DNA from: Dechloromonas sp. TW-R-39-2
GTDB lineage: Bacteria; Pseudomonadota; Gammaproteobacteria; Burkholderiales; Rhodocyclaceae
Direction of reading: 5' to 3'
Assembly (NCBI RefSeq): GCF_016864195.1
Contig: NZ_CP045202.1
Span: forward strand, 496,001 to 560,000
DNA length: 64,000 nt
A program made the position numbers and the translations under genes. A model generated the notes under the pieces. That model saw nothing but the letters and a program-made list of their open reading frames with translations. It was not told the origin of the DNA and did not search any database. Positions 19,876-28,985 of the stretch are shown one piece after another (within the stretch, counting starts at the first letter, position 1; each line of letters begins with the position of its first letter).

Positions 19876-20929
19876 AGGGCCGAAGGCGGCGATGAAGATT
19901 CTCGTCATCCGGCGCGACAACATCGGCGACCTGATTTGCACGACGCCGTTGTTCGAAGCCATTCGCCGGCAGTACCCGCAGGCTTACATTGCCGCCCTGG
20001 TCAATAGCTACAACGCACCGGCGATCGAGGGCAATCCCCACCTCGATGCCATCTTTGCCTACACCAAGGGCAAGCACGCAGCCGGCGAATCGGTCTGGCA
20101 GGCTTATTTCCGGCGCGCCAAACTGCTCTGGCAACTGCGCCGGATGAAGTTCGATTACGTCGTGCTGGCAACCAGCGGGTTTGCCGTACGGGCGCTGAAA
20201 CTGGCCCGGATGCTGGCGCCGAAGCATATCGTCGGTTTCGTCACCGAACAGGCGTCTTCCGACTCGATTGATCAGGCCATTGCACATGCCGATGGTGCGC
20301 AATTGCATGAAACCCAGGACATGTTCCGCCTGCTGGCGCCGGTCGGCATTTCGGGTGAAATTCCCGGGTTGACCGTGGTGCCCGATCCCCGGCTCGCCAA
20401 CCATCTGCGCGAGCAGTTGCCGGAGGCGGTGCGCCAGGGGAGTGGGCCGCTGCTTGCCCTGCATATCAGCGCACGCAAGGAAAAACAGCGTTGGCCGGTC
20501 GAACATTTTGTCGAGTTGGCGCGTCAGCTGCATGCCCGGCATGCAGCACGGTTTCTGGTTTTCTGGTCGCCGGGTGACGAAAACAATCCCTTTCACCCCG
20601 GCGATGATGGCAAGGCGGCCAAACTGTTGGCCGCGCTGGCCGACTTGCCGGTGGCGCCCGTACATACAGCCCATCTTTCCGAGCTGATTGCCGGTTTATC
20701 CCTGTGCGATGCTGCCGTTCTTTCCGATGGCGGCGGGATGCATGTCGCCGCCGGCCTGGGCAAACCGCTGGTCTGCTTCTTCGGCAATTCGCCGGCCGCT
20801 CGCTGGCATCCCTGGGGTGTGCCTTACCAACTGCTGCAAAACGAGTCACGCGATGTGCGGACGATTACGCCGGATGAGGCGCTGATGGCTTTTGAACGAC
20901 TGCTGCCAGCCGTCGCCACTCATAAATAG
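19868..20929 (+). CDS. GT9 heptosyltransferase-family glycosyltransferase
   Basis: 353 residues. ILVIRRDNIGDLICTTPLFEAIRR is a textbook GT9 N-terminus. Around residue 285 it has AVLSDGGGMHVAAGLGKPLVCFFGNS, the GT9 donor-site block with GGGMH in place of DTGPMH. It overlaps the ligase gene by eight bases. Probably an LPS core heptosyltransferase; the position in the chain is not inferable. Confidence 0.82.
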   Translation: MNEGPKAAMKILVIRRDNIGDLICTTPLFEAIRRQYPQAYIAALVNSYNAPAIEGNPHLDAIFAYTKGKHAAGESVWQAYFRRAKLLWQLRRMKFDYVVLATSGFAVRALKLARMLAPKHIVGFVTEQASSDSIDQAIAHADGAQLHETQDMFRLLAPVGISGEIPGLTVVPDPRLANHLREQLPEAVRQGSGPLLALHISARKEKQRWPVEHFVELARQLHARHAARFLVFWSPGDENNPFHPGDDGKAAKLLAALADLPVAPVHTAHLSELIAGLSLCDAAVLSDGGGMHVAAGLGKPLVCFFGNSPAARWHPWGVPYQLLQNESRDVRTITPDEALMAFERLLPAVATHK

Positions 20930-20939
20930 AAAGAAATTC

Positions 20940-21653
20940 ATGGAAACCTTGCTTGTCGGCCTGCTCAAGTTGCCGGTCATCGGCCCCGTCGTCAATGCAC
21001 TGTGTGCCTGGCAATATCGCTTGGTTGCTGCCGCCATGCGGCGGGCCAGGCGTCATGAGGTGCGGCCACGTGAATGGTCGAATCGCGAGCTGGCCAAGAT
21101 TGCCGGTCAGTTTGAGGGGGCGGTGATCAATGTCAGCGGTTGGCGCGATGAAGACCAGCGTGGCGGTCATTATCGTGATTATTTTTCGCGTGCCTCGAGC
21201 TATGCGGTGTCCAATTTCAAGGGCACCAAGGGCATGGAAGACCAGTCGGGTGATGCGGTATTCATCGATCTTGAGGACGACCTGCCGACCGAATTGCGCG
21301 GCAAGTACCAGGTGGCCTACAACCACACGACGCTCGAACACGTTTTTGAAATCCACAAGGCGATCGAGAATATCTGTGCCTTGAGCCAGGACACGGTGAT
21401 CCTGGTGACGCCTTTCCTCCAGTCGGTGCATTTCGAGGAAGGTGCGTTTGGTGATTACTGGCGGCCGACGCCGATGTGTCTCAGCCGGATTCTCGAAACC
21501 AACGGCTTTACCACGGTCTACCAGTCGTCAAACGACAATCCGTGGCATTACGCCTACATCTTTACCGTGGCCGTGCGCGACCCGCAAACCACCGCCTGCA
21601 AGACCGGGCCGTTGACTGTGCCGCTGGTCGGTTCGGGACATTTTTCGGTGTGA
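20940..21653 (+). CDS. Methyltransferase-like protein of the glycan cluster
   Basis: 237 residues. The central part (VINVSGW, DAVFIDLEDDLPTELRGKYQVAYNHTTLEHVFEIHKAI) looks like a class I SAM methyltransferase, in which the TTLEHV helix follows the SAM-binding strand, but the glycine-rich motif I is not obvious. The N-terminus has one hydrophobic helix. An AGAAAG ribosome site precedes the ATG at 20940. It is the last gene of the operon and is followed by a strong terminator. The enzymatic function is tentative. Confidence 0.5.
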   Translation: METLLVGLLKLPVIGPVVNALCAWQYRLVAAAMRRARRHEVRPREWSNRELAKIAGQFEGAVINVSGWRDEDQRGGHYRDYFSRASSYAVSNFKGTKGMEDQSGDAVFIDLEDDLPTELRGKYQVAYNHTTLEHVFEIHKAIENICALSQDTVILVTPFLQSVHFEEGAFGDYWRPTPMCLSRILETNGFTTVYQSSNDNPWHYAYIFTVAVRDPQTTACKTGPLTVPLVGSGHFSV

Positions 21654-21655
21654 TA

Positions 21656-21685
21656 TTTTCAGCCGGACTGTGCTCCGGCTGAAAA
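21656..21685. terminator. Bidirectional rho-independent terminator
   Basis: A perfect 12-base inverted repeat (TTTTCAGCCGGA / TCCGGCTGAAAA) encloses a six-base loop. It has T-runs on both strands and lies between the convergent glycan operon and polA. Confidence 0.9.
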
Positions 21686-21689
21686 CCTC

Positions 21690-24416
21690 CTAGTGCGCGG
21701 CTTCCCAGTTCGGGCCGACACCCACTTCAACGATCAGCGGCACCTTCAGTTCAGCCACCTGGCCCATCAGACGCGGTAGCTGGAGGCGGATTTCGGCCAG
21801 TTCCTCGTCTGGCACTTCGAGCACCAGTTCATCGTGCACCTGCAGGACAAGACGCGACTTGCGCGCCGATTTTTCCAGCCAGTCCTGAACGGCGATCATC
21901 GACAGTTTGATCAGGTCGGCCGCCGTGCCTTGCATCGGCGCGTTGATCGCGGCGCGTTCCGCGCCCTGACGACGATTGCCGTTGCTTGAGCGAATGTCCG
22001 GGAACCACAGTCGACGGCCGAAAGCGGTTTCGACGTAGCCGGTCTGGCGGGCAGCTTCGCGGGCTTCTTCCATGTAACGGGCGACGCCCGGATAGCGGTT
22101 GAAGTAGCGGTCGATATAGGTCTGCGCCGCACTGCGCTCCAGTCCGAGCTGACGAGCCAGCCCGAAGGCGCTCATGCCGTAGATCAGGCCGAAGTTGATG
22201 CTCTTGGCGACGCGGCGCTGGTCGGGGCCGACTTCGAGTGGCGTGACGCCGAAAATCTCGCCGGCGGTGGCGCGGTGTACATCCTCGCCCAGCGAGAATG
22301 CTTCAAGCAGACGTTCGTCGCCCGACAGGTGCGCCATGATGCGCAGTTCGATCTGCGAATAGTCGGCCGAAACGATGTGATGGCCGGCCGGTGCAACGAA
22401 GGCGGTGCGGATGCGTCGGCCTTCCTCGGTGCGAACCGGAATGTTCTGCAGATTGGGGTCGCTTGAAGCGAGTCGGCCGGTGACCACCGAAGCCTGCGAA
22501 AAGTGTGTATGGACGCGGCCGGTCGCCGGATTGATCATGCGTGGCAGCTTGTCGGTGTAAGTCCCCTTGAGCTTGGCCAGGCTGCGGTGTTCGAGCAGCA
22601 ACTTGGGCAAGGGGTAATCGAGCGCCAGTTCGGAGAGCACTTCTTCGTCGGTCGACGGGCCGCCCGACGGTGTTTTTTTCTTGATCGGCAAACCCTGCTT
22701 TTCGAACAGGATCTCGGCCAGTTGCTTGGGCGATGCGAGGTTGAATGGCTGGCCGGCCAGTTCGTAAGCCTGGGCCTCAAGAGCCATGATCTTCTGGCCG
22801 ATTTCGTGGCTCTGGCGCGACAGGGTGCCGGCGTCGATCAGGATGCCGGTTCGCTCCATCTGCCAGATGACCTGGCGGGCCGGCATTTCGATCGCGCGGT
22901 AGATGTAATCGAGGCCTTTTTCGCCGCTGAACTGTGGATGCAGCATCTGATGGACGCGCAAGGTGACATCGGCATCTTCGGCGGCGTAGGTGGCGGCACG
23001 CTCGATATCGACCTGATCGAAGCCGATCTGCTTGGCGCCCTTGCCGCACAGGTCTTCGTAGGCGATGGTGGCGAGGCCGAGATGGCGGCTGCACAGTTGC
23101 CCGAGGTCGTGGCCCTTGTCGGATTCGATGACGTAGCTTTGCAGCATCGTGTCGTGGGCGATGCCGGCCAGCGCAATGCCGTGATTGGCAAAGACATGCT
23201 GGTCGTACTTGGCGTTCTGCAGCACTTTCTTGCGGTCGACTGCTTCCAGCCACGGTTTCAAGCGGGCCAGCACGGCGTCGAGCGGCAACTGGTCGGCGAC
23301 ACCGGGGGCGGTGTGGCCGAGCGGAATGTAGCAGGCCTCGCCCGGTGTGACCGAGAGCGAAATGCCGACAATGCGGGCGGCGAAGGAATCGAGGCTGGTC
23401 GTTTCGGTATCGAGTGCGGTCAGTTCGGCTGCTTCGATCTTGCTCAGCCAGGTTTCGAGTTGCGGCCAGCCAAAGACGGTTTCGTAACTGACTTCGACCG
23501 GTGCCGCAGCCGGGGCGGGGGTCTCTGCCAGGGCATTGGCTGGTGAATCGGCCGCCGGTTGGCCATTGCCCGGTGTATCGAGCTCTCGCCGCCAGGTGCG
23601 GAATTCGTAACGCTCGTAAAGCGTGCGCAGCGTGTCGCTGTCACGGGCTGTCGTGGTCAACGTGCCGGGGGCCGGTAAATTGGATAGATCGCAGGCGACG
23701 GTCACCAACTTCTTGCCGAGCGGCAGAAAGCCGAGGTGATCGCGCAGGTTCTGGCCGACCACGCCGCCGATTTCGTCGGCGTGGGCAACAATTTCATCGA
23801 GCGAGCCGTACTGGTTGAGCCATTTCAGCGCCGTCTTCGGGCCGCATTTGGCGACGCCCGGTACGCCATCGACGGTATCGCCGACCAGCGCCAGATAATC
23901 GACGATCTTGCCCGGTGGCACGCCAAACTTGGCTTCGACGCCGGCTTCGTCGAGCAATTCGTTGCTCATCGTGTTGTACCAGCGGGTCAGCGGATTGACC
24001 AGTTGGGTCAAATCCTTGTCGCCGGTCGAAATCAGTGTTTCGATGCCGTCGACCGCAGCATGCGTCGCCAGCGTGCCGATCACGTCATCGGCTTCGACGC
24101 CATCGACCATCAGCAGCGGCCAGCCGGCAGCGCGGATCGCCGCGTGCAGCGGTTCGATCTGGCTGACCATCTCGGGCGGCATCGGCGGGCGGTGCGCCTT
24201 GTATTCCGGATACCAGTCGTCGCGGAAAGTCTTGCCCTTGGCATCGAAGACAACGGCCTTGTAGTCTGCCTTGTGGTCGCTTTCCAGCCGGCGTAGCATG
24301 TTCAGGACGCCGTAGATGGCACCCGTCGGCTCGCCTGCCTTGTTGCGCAGGTCGGGCAGGGCGTGAAAAGCACGATAGAGATAGGACGAACCGTCCACCA
24401 ACAATAAGAGAGGCAT
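21690..24416 (-). CDS. polA: DNA polymerase I
   Basis: 908 residues, full length. The N-terminal 5'-3' exonuclease opens LLLVDGSSYLYRAFHALP, with DGVEADDVIGTLA and STGDKDLTQLV. The middle 3'-5' proofreading domain keeps ALDTETTSLD, the DxE pair lost in some polymerases. The polymerase domain has DYSQIELRIMAHLSGD, RRVAKSINFGLIYGMSAFGL and LQVHDELVLEVPDEE. The ATG at 24416 fits the family; the extra upstream codons overlap the divergent gene. Confidence 0.97.
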   Translation of the reverse strand: MPLLLLVDGSSYLYRAFHALPDLRNKAGEPTGAIYGVLNMLRRLESDHKADYKAVVFDAKGKTFRDDWYPEYKAHRPPMPPEMVSQIEPLHAAIRAAGWPLLMVDGVEADDVIGTLATHAAVDGIETLISTGDKDLTQLVNPLTRWYNTMSNELLDEAGVEAKFGVPPGKIVDYLALVGDTVDGVPGVAKCGPKTALKWLNQYGSLDEIVAHADEIGGVVGQNLRDHLGFLPLGKKLVTVACDLSNLPAPGTLTTTARDSDTLRTLYERYEFRTWRRELDTPGNGQPAADSPANALAETPAPAAAPVEVSYETVFGWPQLETWLSKIEAAELTALDTETTSLDSFAARIVGISLSVTPGEACYIPLGHTAPGVADQLPLDAVLARLKPWLEAVDRKKVLQNAKYDQHVFANHGIALAGIAHDTMLQSYVIESDKGHDLGQLCSRHLGLATIAYEDLCGKGAKQIGFDQVDIERAATYAAEDADVTLRVHQMLHPQFSGEKGLDYIYRAIEMPARQVIWQMERTGILIDAGTLSRQSHEIGQKIMALEAQAYELAGQPFNLASPKQLAEILFEKQGLPIKKKTPSGGPSTDEEVLSELALDYPLPKLLLEHRSLAKLKGTYTDKLPRMINPATGRVHTHFSQASVVTGRLASSDPNLQNIPVRTEEGRRIRTAFVAPAGHHIVSADYSQIELRIMAHLSGDERLLEAFSLGEDVHRATAGEIFGVTPLEVGPDQRRVAKSINFGLIYGMSAFGLARQLGLERSAAQTYIDRYFNRYPGVARYMEEAREAARQTGYVETAFGRRLWFPDIRSSNGNRRQGAERAAINAPMQGTAADLIKLSMIAVQDWLEKSARKSRLVLQVHDELVLEVPDEELAEIRLQLPRLMGQVAELKVPLIVEVGVGPNWEAAH

Positions 24417-24469
24417 GAGACGTGACTGAGAGCGATAAGCTGGTGATGGGGGTGGAATCCGAGGCCTTG

Positions 24470-25150
24470 ATGAATTCTGCATCGGCCCGCGAGTCCTGGC
24501 GGATTTTCGGCATTATGTCAGAGTTCGTCGAAGCGACGGAGCGGCTGGCCGCCATTCGTCCAGCCGTGACGATTTTCGGCAGCGCCCGCGTCAAGCCGGG
24601 TTCGCCGTATTACGAACTGACCGAAAACATTGCCCGTTTGCTGTCCGATTCGGGCTTTTCGGTCATTTCCGGCGGTGGACCGGGGATCATGGAAGCGGCC
24701 AACAAAGGGGCGTACTTCGGCAAGTCGCCCTCGGTCGGCCTCAATATTCAGTTGCCGCATGAGCAATCGTCGAACCCGTATCAGGACATTTCACAGACCT
24801 TCCGACACTTCTTTGCCCGGAAGTACATGTTCGTCCGCTTTGCCAGTGCTTATGTCGTGATGCCGGGTGGTTTCGGCACGCTCGACGAGTTGATGGAGGC
24901 GCTGACCCTGATCCAGACCGGCAAGGCGCGCAAGATTCCATTGATCCTGGTCTGCTCCGATTTCTGGAAAGGGCTGATCGACTGGTTCAAGCAGCGTCTG
25001 GTCGAGGAAAAAATGGTCGATCCGGAAGACATCGACTTGATCCAGCTGATCGATGAACCGTCGCAGGTGGTCGAGGCCATCTTCAAGCATTACGAGGCTC
25101 GTCCCTTCGCTCCCTTGCCAAGCGAACGCGAGATGATGCTCAACCTGTAA
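24470..25150 (+). CDS. LOG-family protein (TIGR00730; nucleotide 5'-monophosphate phosphoribohydrolase)
   Basis: 226 residues from the chosen ATG, which follows a GAGG five bases upstream. Starts at 24422 (GTG) or 24446 are possible, but would leave almost no room between the divergent polA and this gene. The core has TIFGSARVKPGSPYY, ISGGGPGIMEAANKGA and the diagnostic PGGFGTLDELMEALT. LOG proteins cleave the N-glycosidic bond of nucleoside 5'-monophosphates, some acting on cytokinin ribotides. The bacterial physiological substrate here is unknown. Confidence 0.88.
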   Translation: MNSASARESWRIFGIMSEFVEATERLAAIRPAVTIFGSARVKPGSPYYELTENIARLLSDSGFSVISGGGPGIMEAANKGAYFGKSPSVGLNIQLPHEQSSNPYQDISQTFRHFFARKYMFVRFASAYVVMPGGFGTLDELMEALTLIQTGKARKIPLILVCSDFWKGLIDWFKQRLVEEKMVDPEDIDLIQLIDEPSQVVEAIFKHYEARPFAPLPSEREMMLNL

Positions 25151-25183
25151 TAAAATCGGCTTCAGACAACCGAGGAAATTTTC

Positions 25184-25513
25184 ATGCGCCGCATTATTCC
25201 CCTTCTCATGCTTGCTGCCTTGCCGGTCTGGGCCCAGCAAGGCGATCTCCAGCCGTTGCCGGCCGTTCCGCCGCCGCCTCCCGGCATGGAGGCTTTCGAC
25301 GCCGCGCTTGAGCCGCAGGTCAATATCGTCAAGACCGAGAAGGAAACGCGCGAAGAGTTCCGCATTAAGGGCAAGCTTTACATGGTCAAGGTCACGCCGT
25401 CGATCGGCAAGACCTACTACCTGGTCGACCGTCAGGGCGACGGTAATTTCATCGAATCCGACACCTTCGGGCCGAACGTCAAGCCGCCGATGTGGATTCT
25501 GCATTCCTGGTAA
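25184..25513 (+). CDS. DUF2782 family periplasmic protein
   Basis: 109 residues with a clear signal peptide (RRIIPLLMLAALPVWAQ), a proline-rich linker and a short conserved domain (FRIKGKLYMVKVTPSIGKTYYLVD, DTFGPNVKPPMWILHSW). GAGGAAA lies before the ATG. Proteins of this family typically precede thrB in betaproteobacteria and lack a known function; the thrB start follows three bases after the stop. Confidence 0.85.
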   Translation: MRRIIPLLMLAALPVWAQQGDLQPLPAVPPPPPGMEAFDAALEPQVNIVKTEKETREEFRIKGKLYMVKVTPSIGKTYYLVDRQGDGNFIESDTFGPNVKPPMWILHSW

Positions 25514-25516
25514 AAC

Positions 25517-26443
25517 TTGTCCGTCTATACCACCGTTGGGCGCGACGAACTTTCCGCCTGGCTCCAGCCGCTCGGGCTGGGTGAGTTGATCAGCCATGCC
25601 GGCATCGCTGCCGGCATGCAGAATTCCAACTATTTCGTGACGACGGCCAGCGGTCGCTATGTGCTGACGCTGTTCGAACGCATCGAGCCGCAGGCGCTCG
25701 ACTTCTACCTGATGCTGATGGCCCGGCTGTCCGGGCGCGGCATTCCGTGCCCGCAGCCATTGGCCGATGCGGCGGGTCAATTGTGGCGGCCGCTGTCCGG
25801 CAAGCCGGCCGCGCTGCTCAGCTGTCTGCCCGGAACGGCCGATGAAGCGCCGACGCCGGCGCGTTGCCGGCTGCTCGGTGCAACCCTGGCCGACATGCAT
25901 GCAGCCGGCGCCGATCTACCGAATCCGCTGCCCAACCCCTGCGGCGCTGCCTGGCGCCAGGCGGTCGGTACGGCTTTGCTGCCTCTGCTGGATCGCGACG
26001 AGCAAAGCTTGCTGGCTGATGAACTGGCTTTCCAGCAGGCGCAGGATTACTCGGCCTTGCCGCGCGGCATCATCCATGCCGATCTGTTCCGCGACAACGT
26101 ATTGTGGGATTCCCACGGTCAACTCGGTGGGGTGCTCGATTTCTATTTTGCCGGCGAAGATGTCCTGCTCTTCGATCTGGCGGTGGTTGCCAACGACTGG
26201 TGCTTTGATGCCCCAGCCCTGGCCGCCCTGATCGAGGGCTATACCAGCCGGCGTCGTCTGTCCGATGCCGAAGTGGCTGCCTGGCCGGCCATCCGGCGGG
26301 CTGCGGCCTTGCGTTTCTGGCTGCTGCGGCTTGAAGTCCGTCATCAACCGCGCCATGGCGATGTGGTGACAATCAAGGACCCGGACCATTTTCGGCGCAT
26401 GTTGCAAGGTTTTCGCCTTGCTCCCGAAGCGCTGTCCCGTTAG
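25517..26443 (+). CDS. thrB: Homoserine kinase, ThrB type of the aminoglycoside-phosphotransferase fold
   Basis: 308 residues. It starts with TTG, giving the family N-terminus SVYTTVGRDELSAWL; no ATG or GTG fits. Kinase motifs are GMQNSNYFVTT, GRYVLTLFER, the catalytic IIHADLFRDNVLW and the DFYFAGEDVLLFDLAVVAND metal-binding region. It phosphorylates homoserine in threonine synthesis. The protein is unrelated to the GHMP-type E. coli ThrB, but this form is normal in betaproteobacteria. Confidence 0.92.
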   Translation: MSVYTTVGRDELSAWLQPLGLGELISHAGIAAGMQNSNYFVTTASGRYVLTLFERIEPQALDFYLMLMARLSGRGIPCPQPLADAAGQLWRPLSGKPAALLSCLPGTADEAPTPARCRLLGATLADMHAAGADLPNPLPNPCGAAWRQAVGTALLPLLDRDEQSLLADELAFQQAQDYSALPRGIIHADLFRDNVLWDSHGQLGGVLDFYFAGEDVLLFDLAVVANDWCFDAPALAALIEGYTSRRRLSDAEVAAWPAIRRAAALRFWLLRLEVRHQPRHGDVVTIKDPDHFRRMLQGFRLAPEALSR

Positions 26444-26452
26444 CATCCGCGC

Positions 26453-27199
26453 ATGAACGAATCCACTGCATTCCCGATGGCCCCGGCCCCGTTTACCGGC
26501 GCCAGCCGCGAAGTCGATCCCGGTGCCTGCTTTGACTGGCTGCGCCAGGGCTGGGCCATGTTCCTGGCGAATCCCGGCTTGTGGATCGGCAGTGCCGTCT
26601 TGCTGCTCATCATGCTGATGGCGATTTCCATCGTGCCATTTTTCGGCCAGATTGCTGCCCACTTGCTGGTGCCGCTGTTTGGTGCCGGTATGGTGCAGAT
26701 CTGCCGCCATCTGGCGGAAGAAAAGCCGGCCGAAATCGCCGATCTGTTCGCCGGTTTTCGCCATGGCGCCGGAGAACTGGTCATGGTCGGCGTGTTCTTT
26801 GCCGCCGGTATCTTCGGCATCGCCTTCCTTGCCTTCCTGCTCGTCAGCGGCGGCATTCTCGGCGGCGTCGTGACCGGCCGCGTCGGTGGTTTCGGAATCG
26901 CGCTGGGCGGCGTCATGCTGGCCGGCCTGCTGGTCATGGTGCTGTCGATACCGGTCATCATGGCCACATGGTTTGCCCCGGCACTGGTTTTCTTCCACGA
27001 CATGAAGCCGCTCGATGCGATGAAGGCGAGCTTTGCCGCAGGTGCGAAAAACTGGCTGGCGATGACCATCTTCGGGGTCTTCCTCGTTGTCGCGCTGTTT
27101 TTCGCGATGTTGCCGCTCGGTCTGGGCCTGCTGCTGTTCCTGCCGGTCTTCTCCGGCGCGGTCTACGCCTCCTACCGCGATATTTTCGAGGGCGTCTGA
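26453..27199 (+). CDS. BPSS1780-family integral membrane protein
   Basis: 248 residues with five to six hydrophobic helices. The N-terminal PGACFDWLRQGWAMFLANPGLWIG and the C-terminal FSGAVYASYRDIF are characteristic of the BPSS1780/DUF family found in proteobacteria. No catalytic motif is visible. A paralogue-like gene starts two bases after it, suggesting the two act together at the membrane; function unknown. Confidence 0.75.
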   Translation: MNESTAFPMAPAPFTGASREVDPGACFDWLRQGWAMFLANPGLWIGSAVLLLIMLMAISIVPFFGQIAAHLLVPLFGAGMVQICRHLAEEKPAEIADLFAGFRHGAGELVMVGVFFAAGIFGIAFLAFLLVSGGILGGVVTGRVGGFGIALGGVMLAGLLVMVLSIPVIMATWFAPALVFFHDMKPLDAMKASFAAGAKNWLAMTIFGVFLVVALFFAMLPLGLGLLLFLPVFSGAVYASYRDIFEGV

Positions 27200-27200
27200 A

Positions 27201-27974
27201 ATGCGCGCCCTGACTCTTCCGGCCAATGCCGGCTGGCGCTGGATCGCCGCCGGGTTCGCCATTTTCCGGCGCAATCCGCCGATGTTGTCGATGCTGGTGA
27301 TGACCTACTGGTTCGTCATGATCTTCCTCAACATCGTGCCGCTGATCGGTGCGCTGGCGGCTTCGATGGCCATTCCCGGCCTCTCGGTCGGCCTGATGCA
27401 GGCGGCGCGCAATCTGGAACGTGGTCAGCCGGTTGGTATCCAGACGTTGTTCGGCGGTTTTCGTGAAAACGCCCGGACGCTGGTCTTGCTCGGCGCTCTG
27501 TACCTTTGTTGCACGCTCGGCGTGCTCGGTATTTCTGCGCTGTTCGATGGCGGCGACCTGCTGCGTTACATGCTCTCGGGTAGCAAGGCAGAGCGTGCGG
27601 CACTTGAAGAGGCTGATTTTCTGCTGCCGTCGCTGGTCGTCGTTCTCTTGCTGCTGCCGGTCATGATGGCCTGGTGGTTTGCCCCGGTACTCGCTGCCTG
27701 GCATCGTCTGTCGCTCGCCAAGTCGCTGTTCTTCAGCTTCGTTGCCTGCTGGATGAACTGGCGCCCCTTCCTGACCTACGGTCTTGGCCTGTTGCTGGTC
27801 TGCGGCGTTGCGCCGGGTGTGTTGCTCGGCTTGCTGCTGGTGATTTTTCCGGAAGGGCAGTCGTTCATGACGGCGCTGGTCACCGTACCGATGGCCCTGA
27901 TCATCGCGCCGGCTGTCTTTGCCAGCTTCTACGCCTGCTATCGCGACATCTTCGGCATTTCGGAAATTGTCTGA
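27201..27974 (+). CDS. BPSS1780-like integral membrane protein, second copy
   Basis: 257 residues with about six membrane helices. WRWIAAGFAIFRRNPPMLSMLV at the N-terminus and FASFYACYRDIFGI at the C-terminus mirror the preceding protein, indicating tandem paralogues. The ATG lies one base after the neighbour's stop. The 3' end overlaps the start of nadD by eight bases. Function unknown. Confidence 0.72.
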   Translation: MRALTLPANAGWRWIAAGFAIFRRNPPMLSMLVMTYWFVMIFLNIVPLIGALAASMAIPGLSVGLMQAARNLERGQPVGIQTLFGGFRENARTLVLLGALYLCCTLGVLGISALFDGGDLLRYMLSGSKAERAALEEADFLLPSLVVVLLLLPVMMAWWFAPVLAAWHRLSLAKSLFFSFVACWMNWRPFLTYGLGLLLVCGVAPGVLLGLLLVIFPEGQSFMTALVTVPMALIIAPAVFASFYACYRDIFGISEIV

Positions 27975-28620
27975 ACCGCTAGGCCTGTTCGGCGGGACTT
28001 TTGATCCCGTCCATTTCGGCCATCTTCGTCTGGCTGAAGAATCCATCGCCCATCTTGGCCTGGCCGGCGTGCGCTGGATTCCGGCCGGGCATCCGCCGCA
28101 TCGGGGTACACCGCAGGTTACGCCGGCCCAGCGGCTTGAGATGGTGCTGCGCTCGACGGCCGGAAATGAGCAATTTTCAGTCGATCCCGGCGAAGTCGAA
28201 GCGACCGCGCCCAGTTACACCGTGCTGACGCTCGAACGTTTGCGCCGCGAACTGGGCAGCGAACAGTCGCTCGTCCTGCTGGTCGGGGCCGATGCTTTTG
28301 CCGGTCTGGCCACCTGGCATCGCTGGCGCGACATATTTTCGCTGGCGCATGTAGCCGTCTCGCACCGGCCTGGTTTTCCGGTCGAAGTTGCCAGTTTGCC
28401 GGAAGAACTGGCGGCCGAATTCAGCACTCGCCGATTGCTCGATGCTGCTGCACTGAAAGCCAGACCAGCCGGCGGAATCGTGACTTTTGCGATGACCCAG
28501 CTGGCGATTTCGGCAACCCAGATCCGTACCTTGCTGAGCAACGGAAAATCGGCGCGCTATTTGCTGCCGGATACCGTTCTCGACTATATTCGGACCCATT
28601 CTCTCTACAGAAACGCCTAA
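27967..28620 (+). CDS. nadD: Nicotinate-nucleotide adenylyltransferase NadD
   Basis: 217 residues. It has GLFGGTFDPVHFGHL, the nucleotidyltransferase HxGH motif, WIPAGHPPHR, LLVGADAFAGLATWHRW and the C-terminal ISATQIRTLL (the SxTxxR signature). It adenylates nicotinate mononucleotide in NAD synthesis. The best start is TTG at 27967, inside the end of the preceding gene; no in-frame ATG exists close to the motif. Its stop overlaps rsfS (TAATG). Confidence 0.94.
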   Translation: MSEPLGLFGGTFDPVHFGHLRLAEESIAHLGLAGVRWIPAGHPPHRGTPQVTPAQRLEMVLRSTAGNEQFSVDPGEVEATAPSYTVLTLERLRRELGSEQSLVLLVGADAFAGLATWHRWRDIFSLAHVAVSHRPGFPVEVASLPEELAAEFSTRRLLDAAALKARPAGGIVTFAMTQLAISATQIRTLLSNGKSARYLLPDTVLDYIRTHSLYRNA

Positions 28621-28985
28621 TGGACATCCCAAAGCTGCAAAAAATCGTCGTCGCCGCCCTTGAAGACATCAAAGGCAAGGATATCGAAGTTCTCAACACC
28701 AGCAAGCTGACCTCGATGTTCGATCGTCTGGTCATCGCGACCGGTGACTCGAATCGCCAAGTCAAGGCACTGGCTCGCAATGTTTCCGAAAAAGTGCGTG
28801 AAGCCGGTGGCGAAGTGCTCTCGATGGAAGGTGAAGACACCGGTGAATGGGTGCTGGTCGACCTCGGCGACATCGTCGTGCACGTCATGCAACCGACCAT
28901 CCGCACCTATTACAACCTTGAGGAACTGTGGAAGGCCACGCCTGCCCAGCGCCGCAAGGCAGCGGAGCCGGCTGCCGGCGAATGA
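28620..28985 (+). CDS. rsfS: Ribosomal silencing factor RsfS
   Basis: 121 residues, normal size. RsfS binds uL14 and blocks subunit joining in stationary phase. Motifs include VVAALEDIKGKDIEVLN, FDRLVIATGDSNRQVKALA, GEDTGEWVLVDLGDIVVHVM and YYNLEELW. It sits in the conserved nadD-rsfS-rlmH order and overlaps both neighbours. Confidence 0.96.
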   Translation: MDIPKLQKIVVAALEDIKGKDIEVLNTSKLTSMFDRLVIATGDSNRQVKALARNVSEKVREAGGEVLSMEGEDTGEWVLVDLGDIVVHVMQPTIRTYYNLEELWKATPAQRRKAAEPAAGE

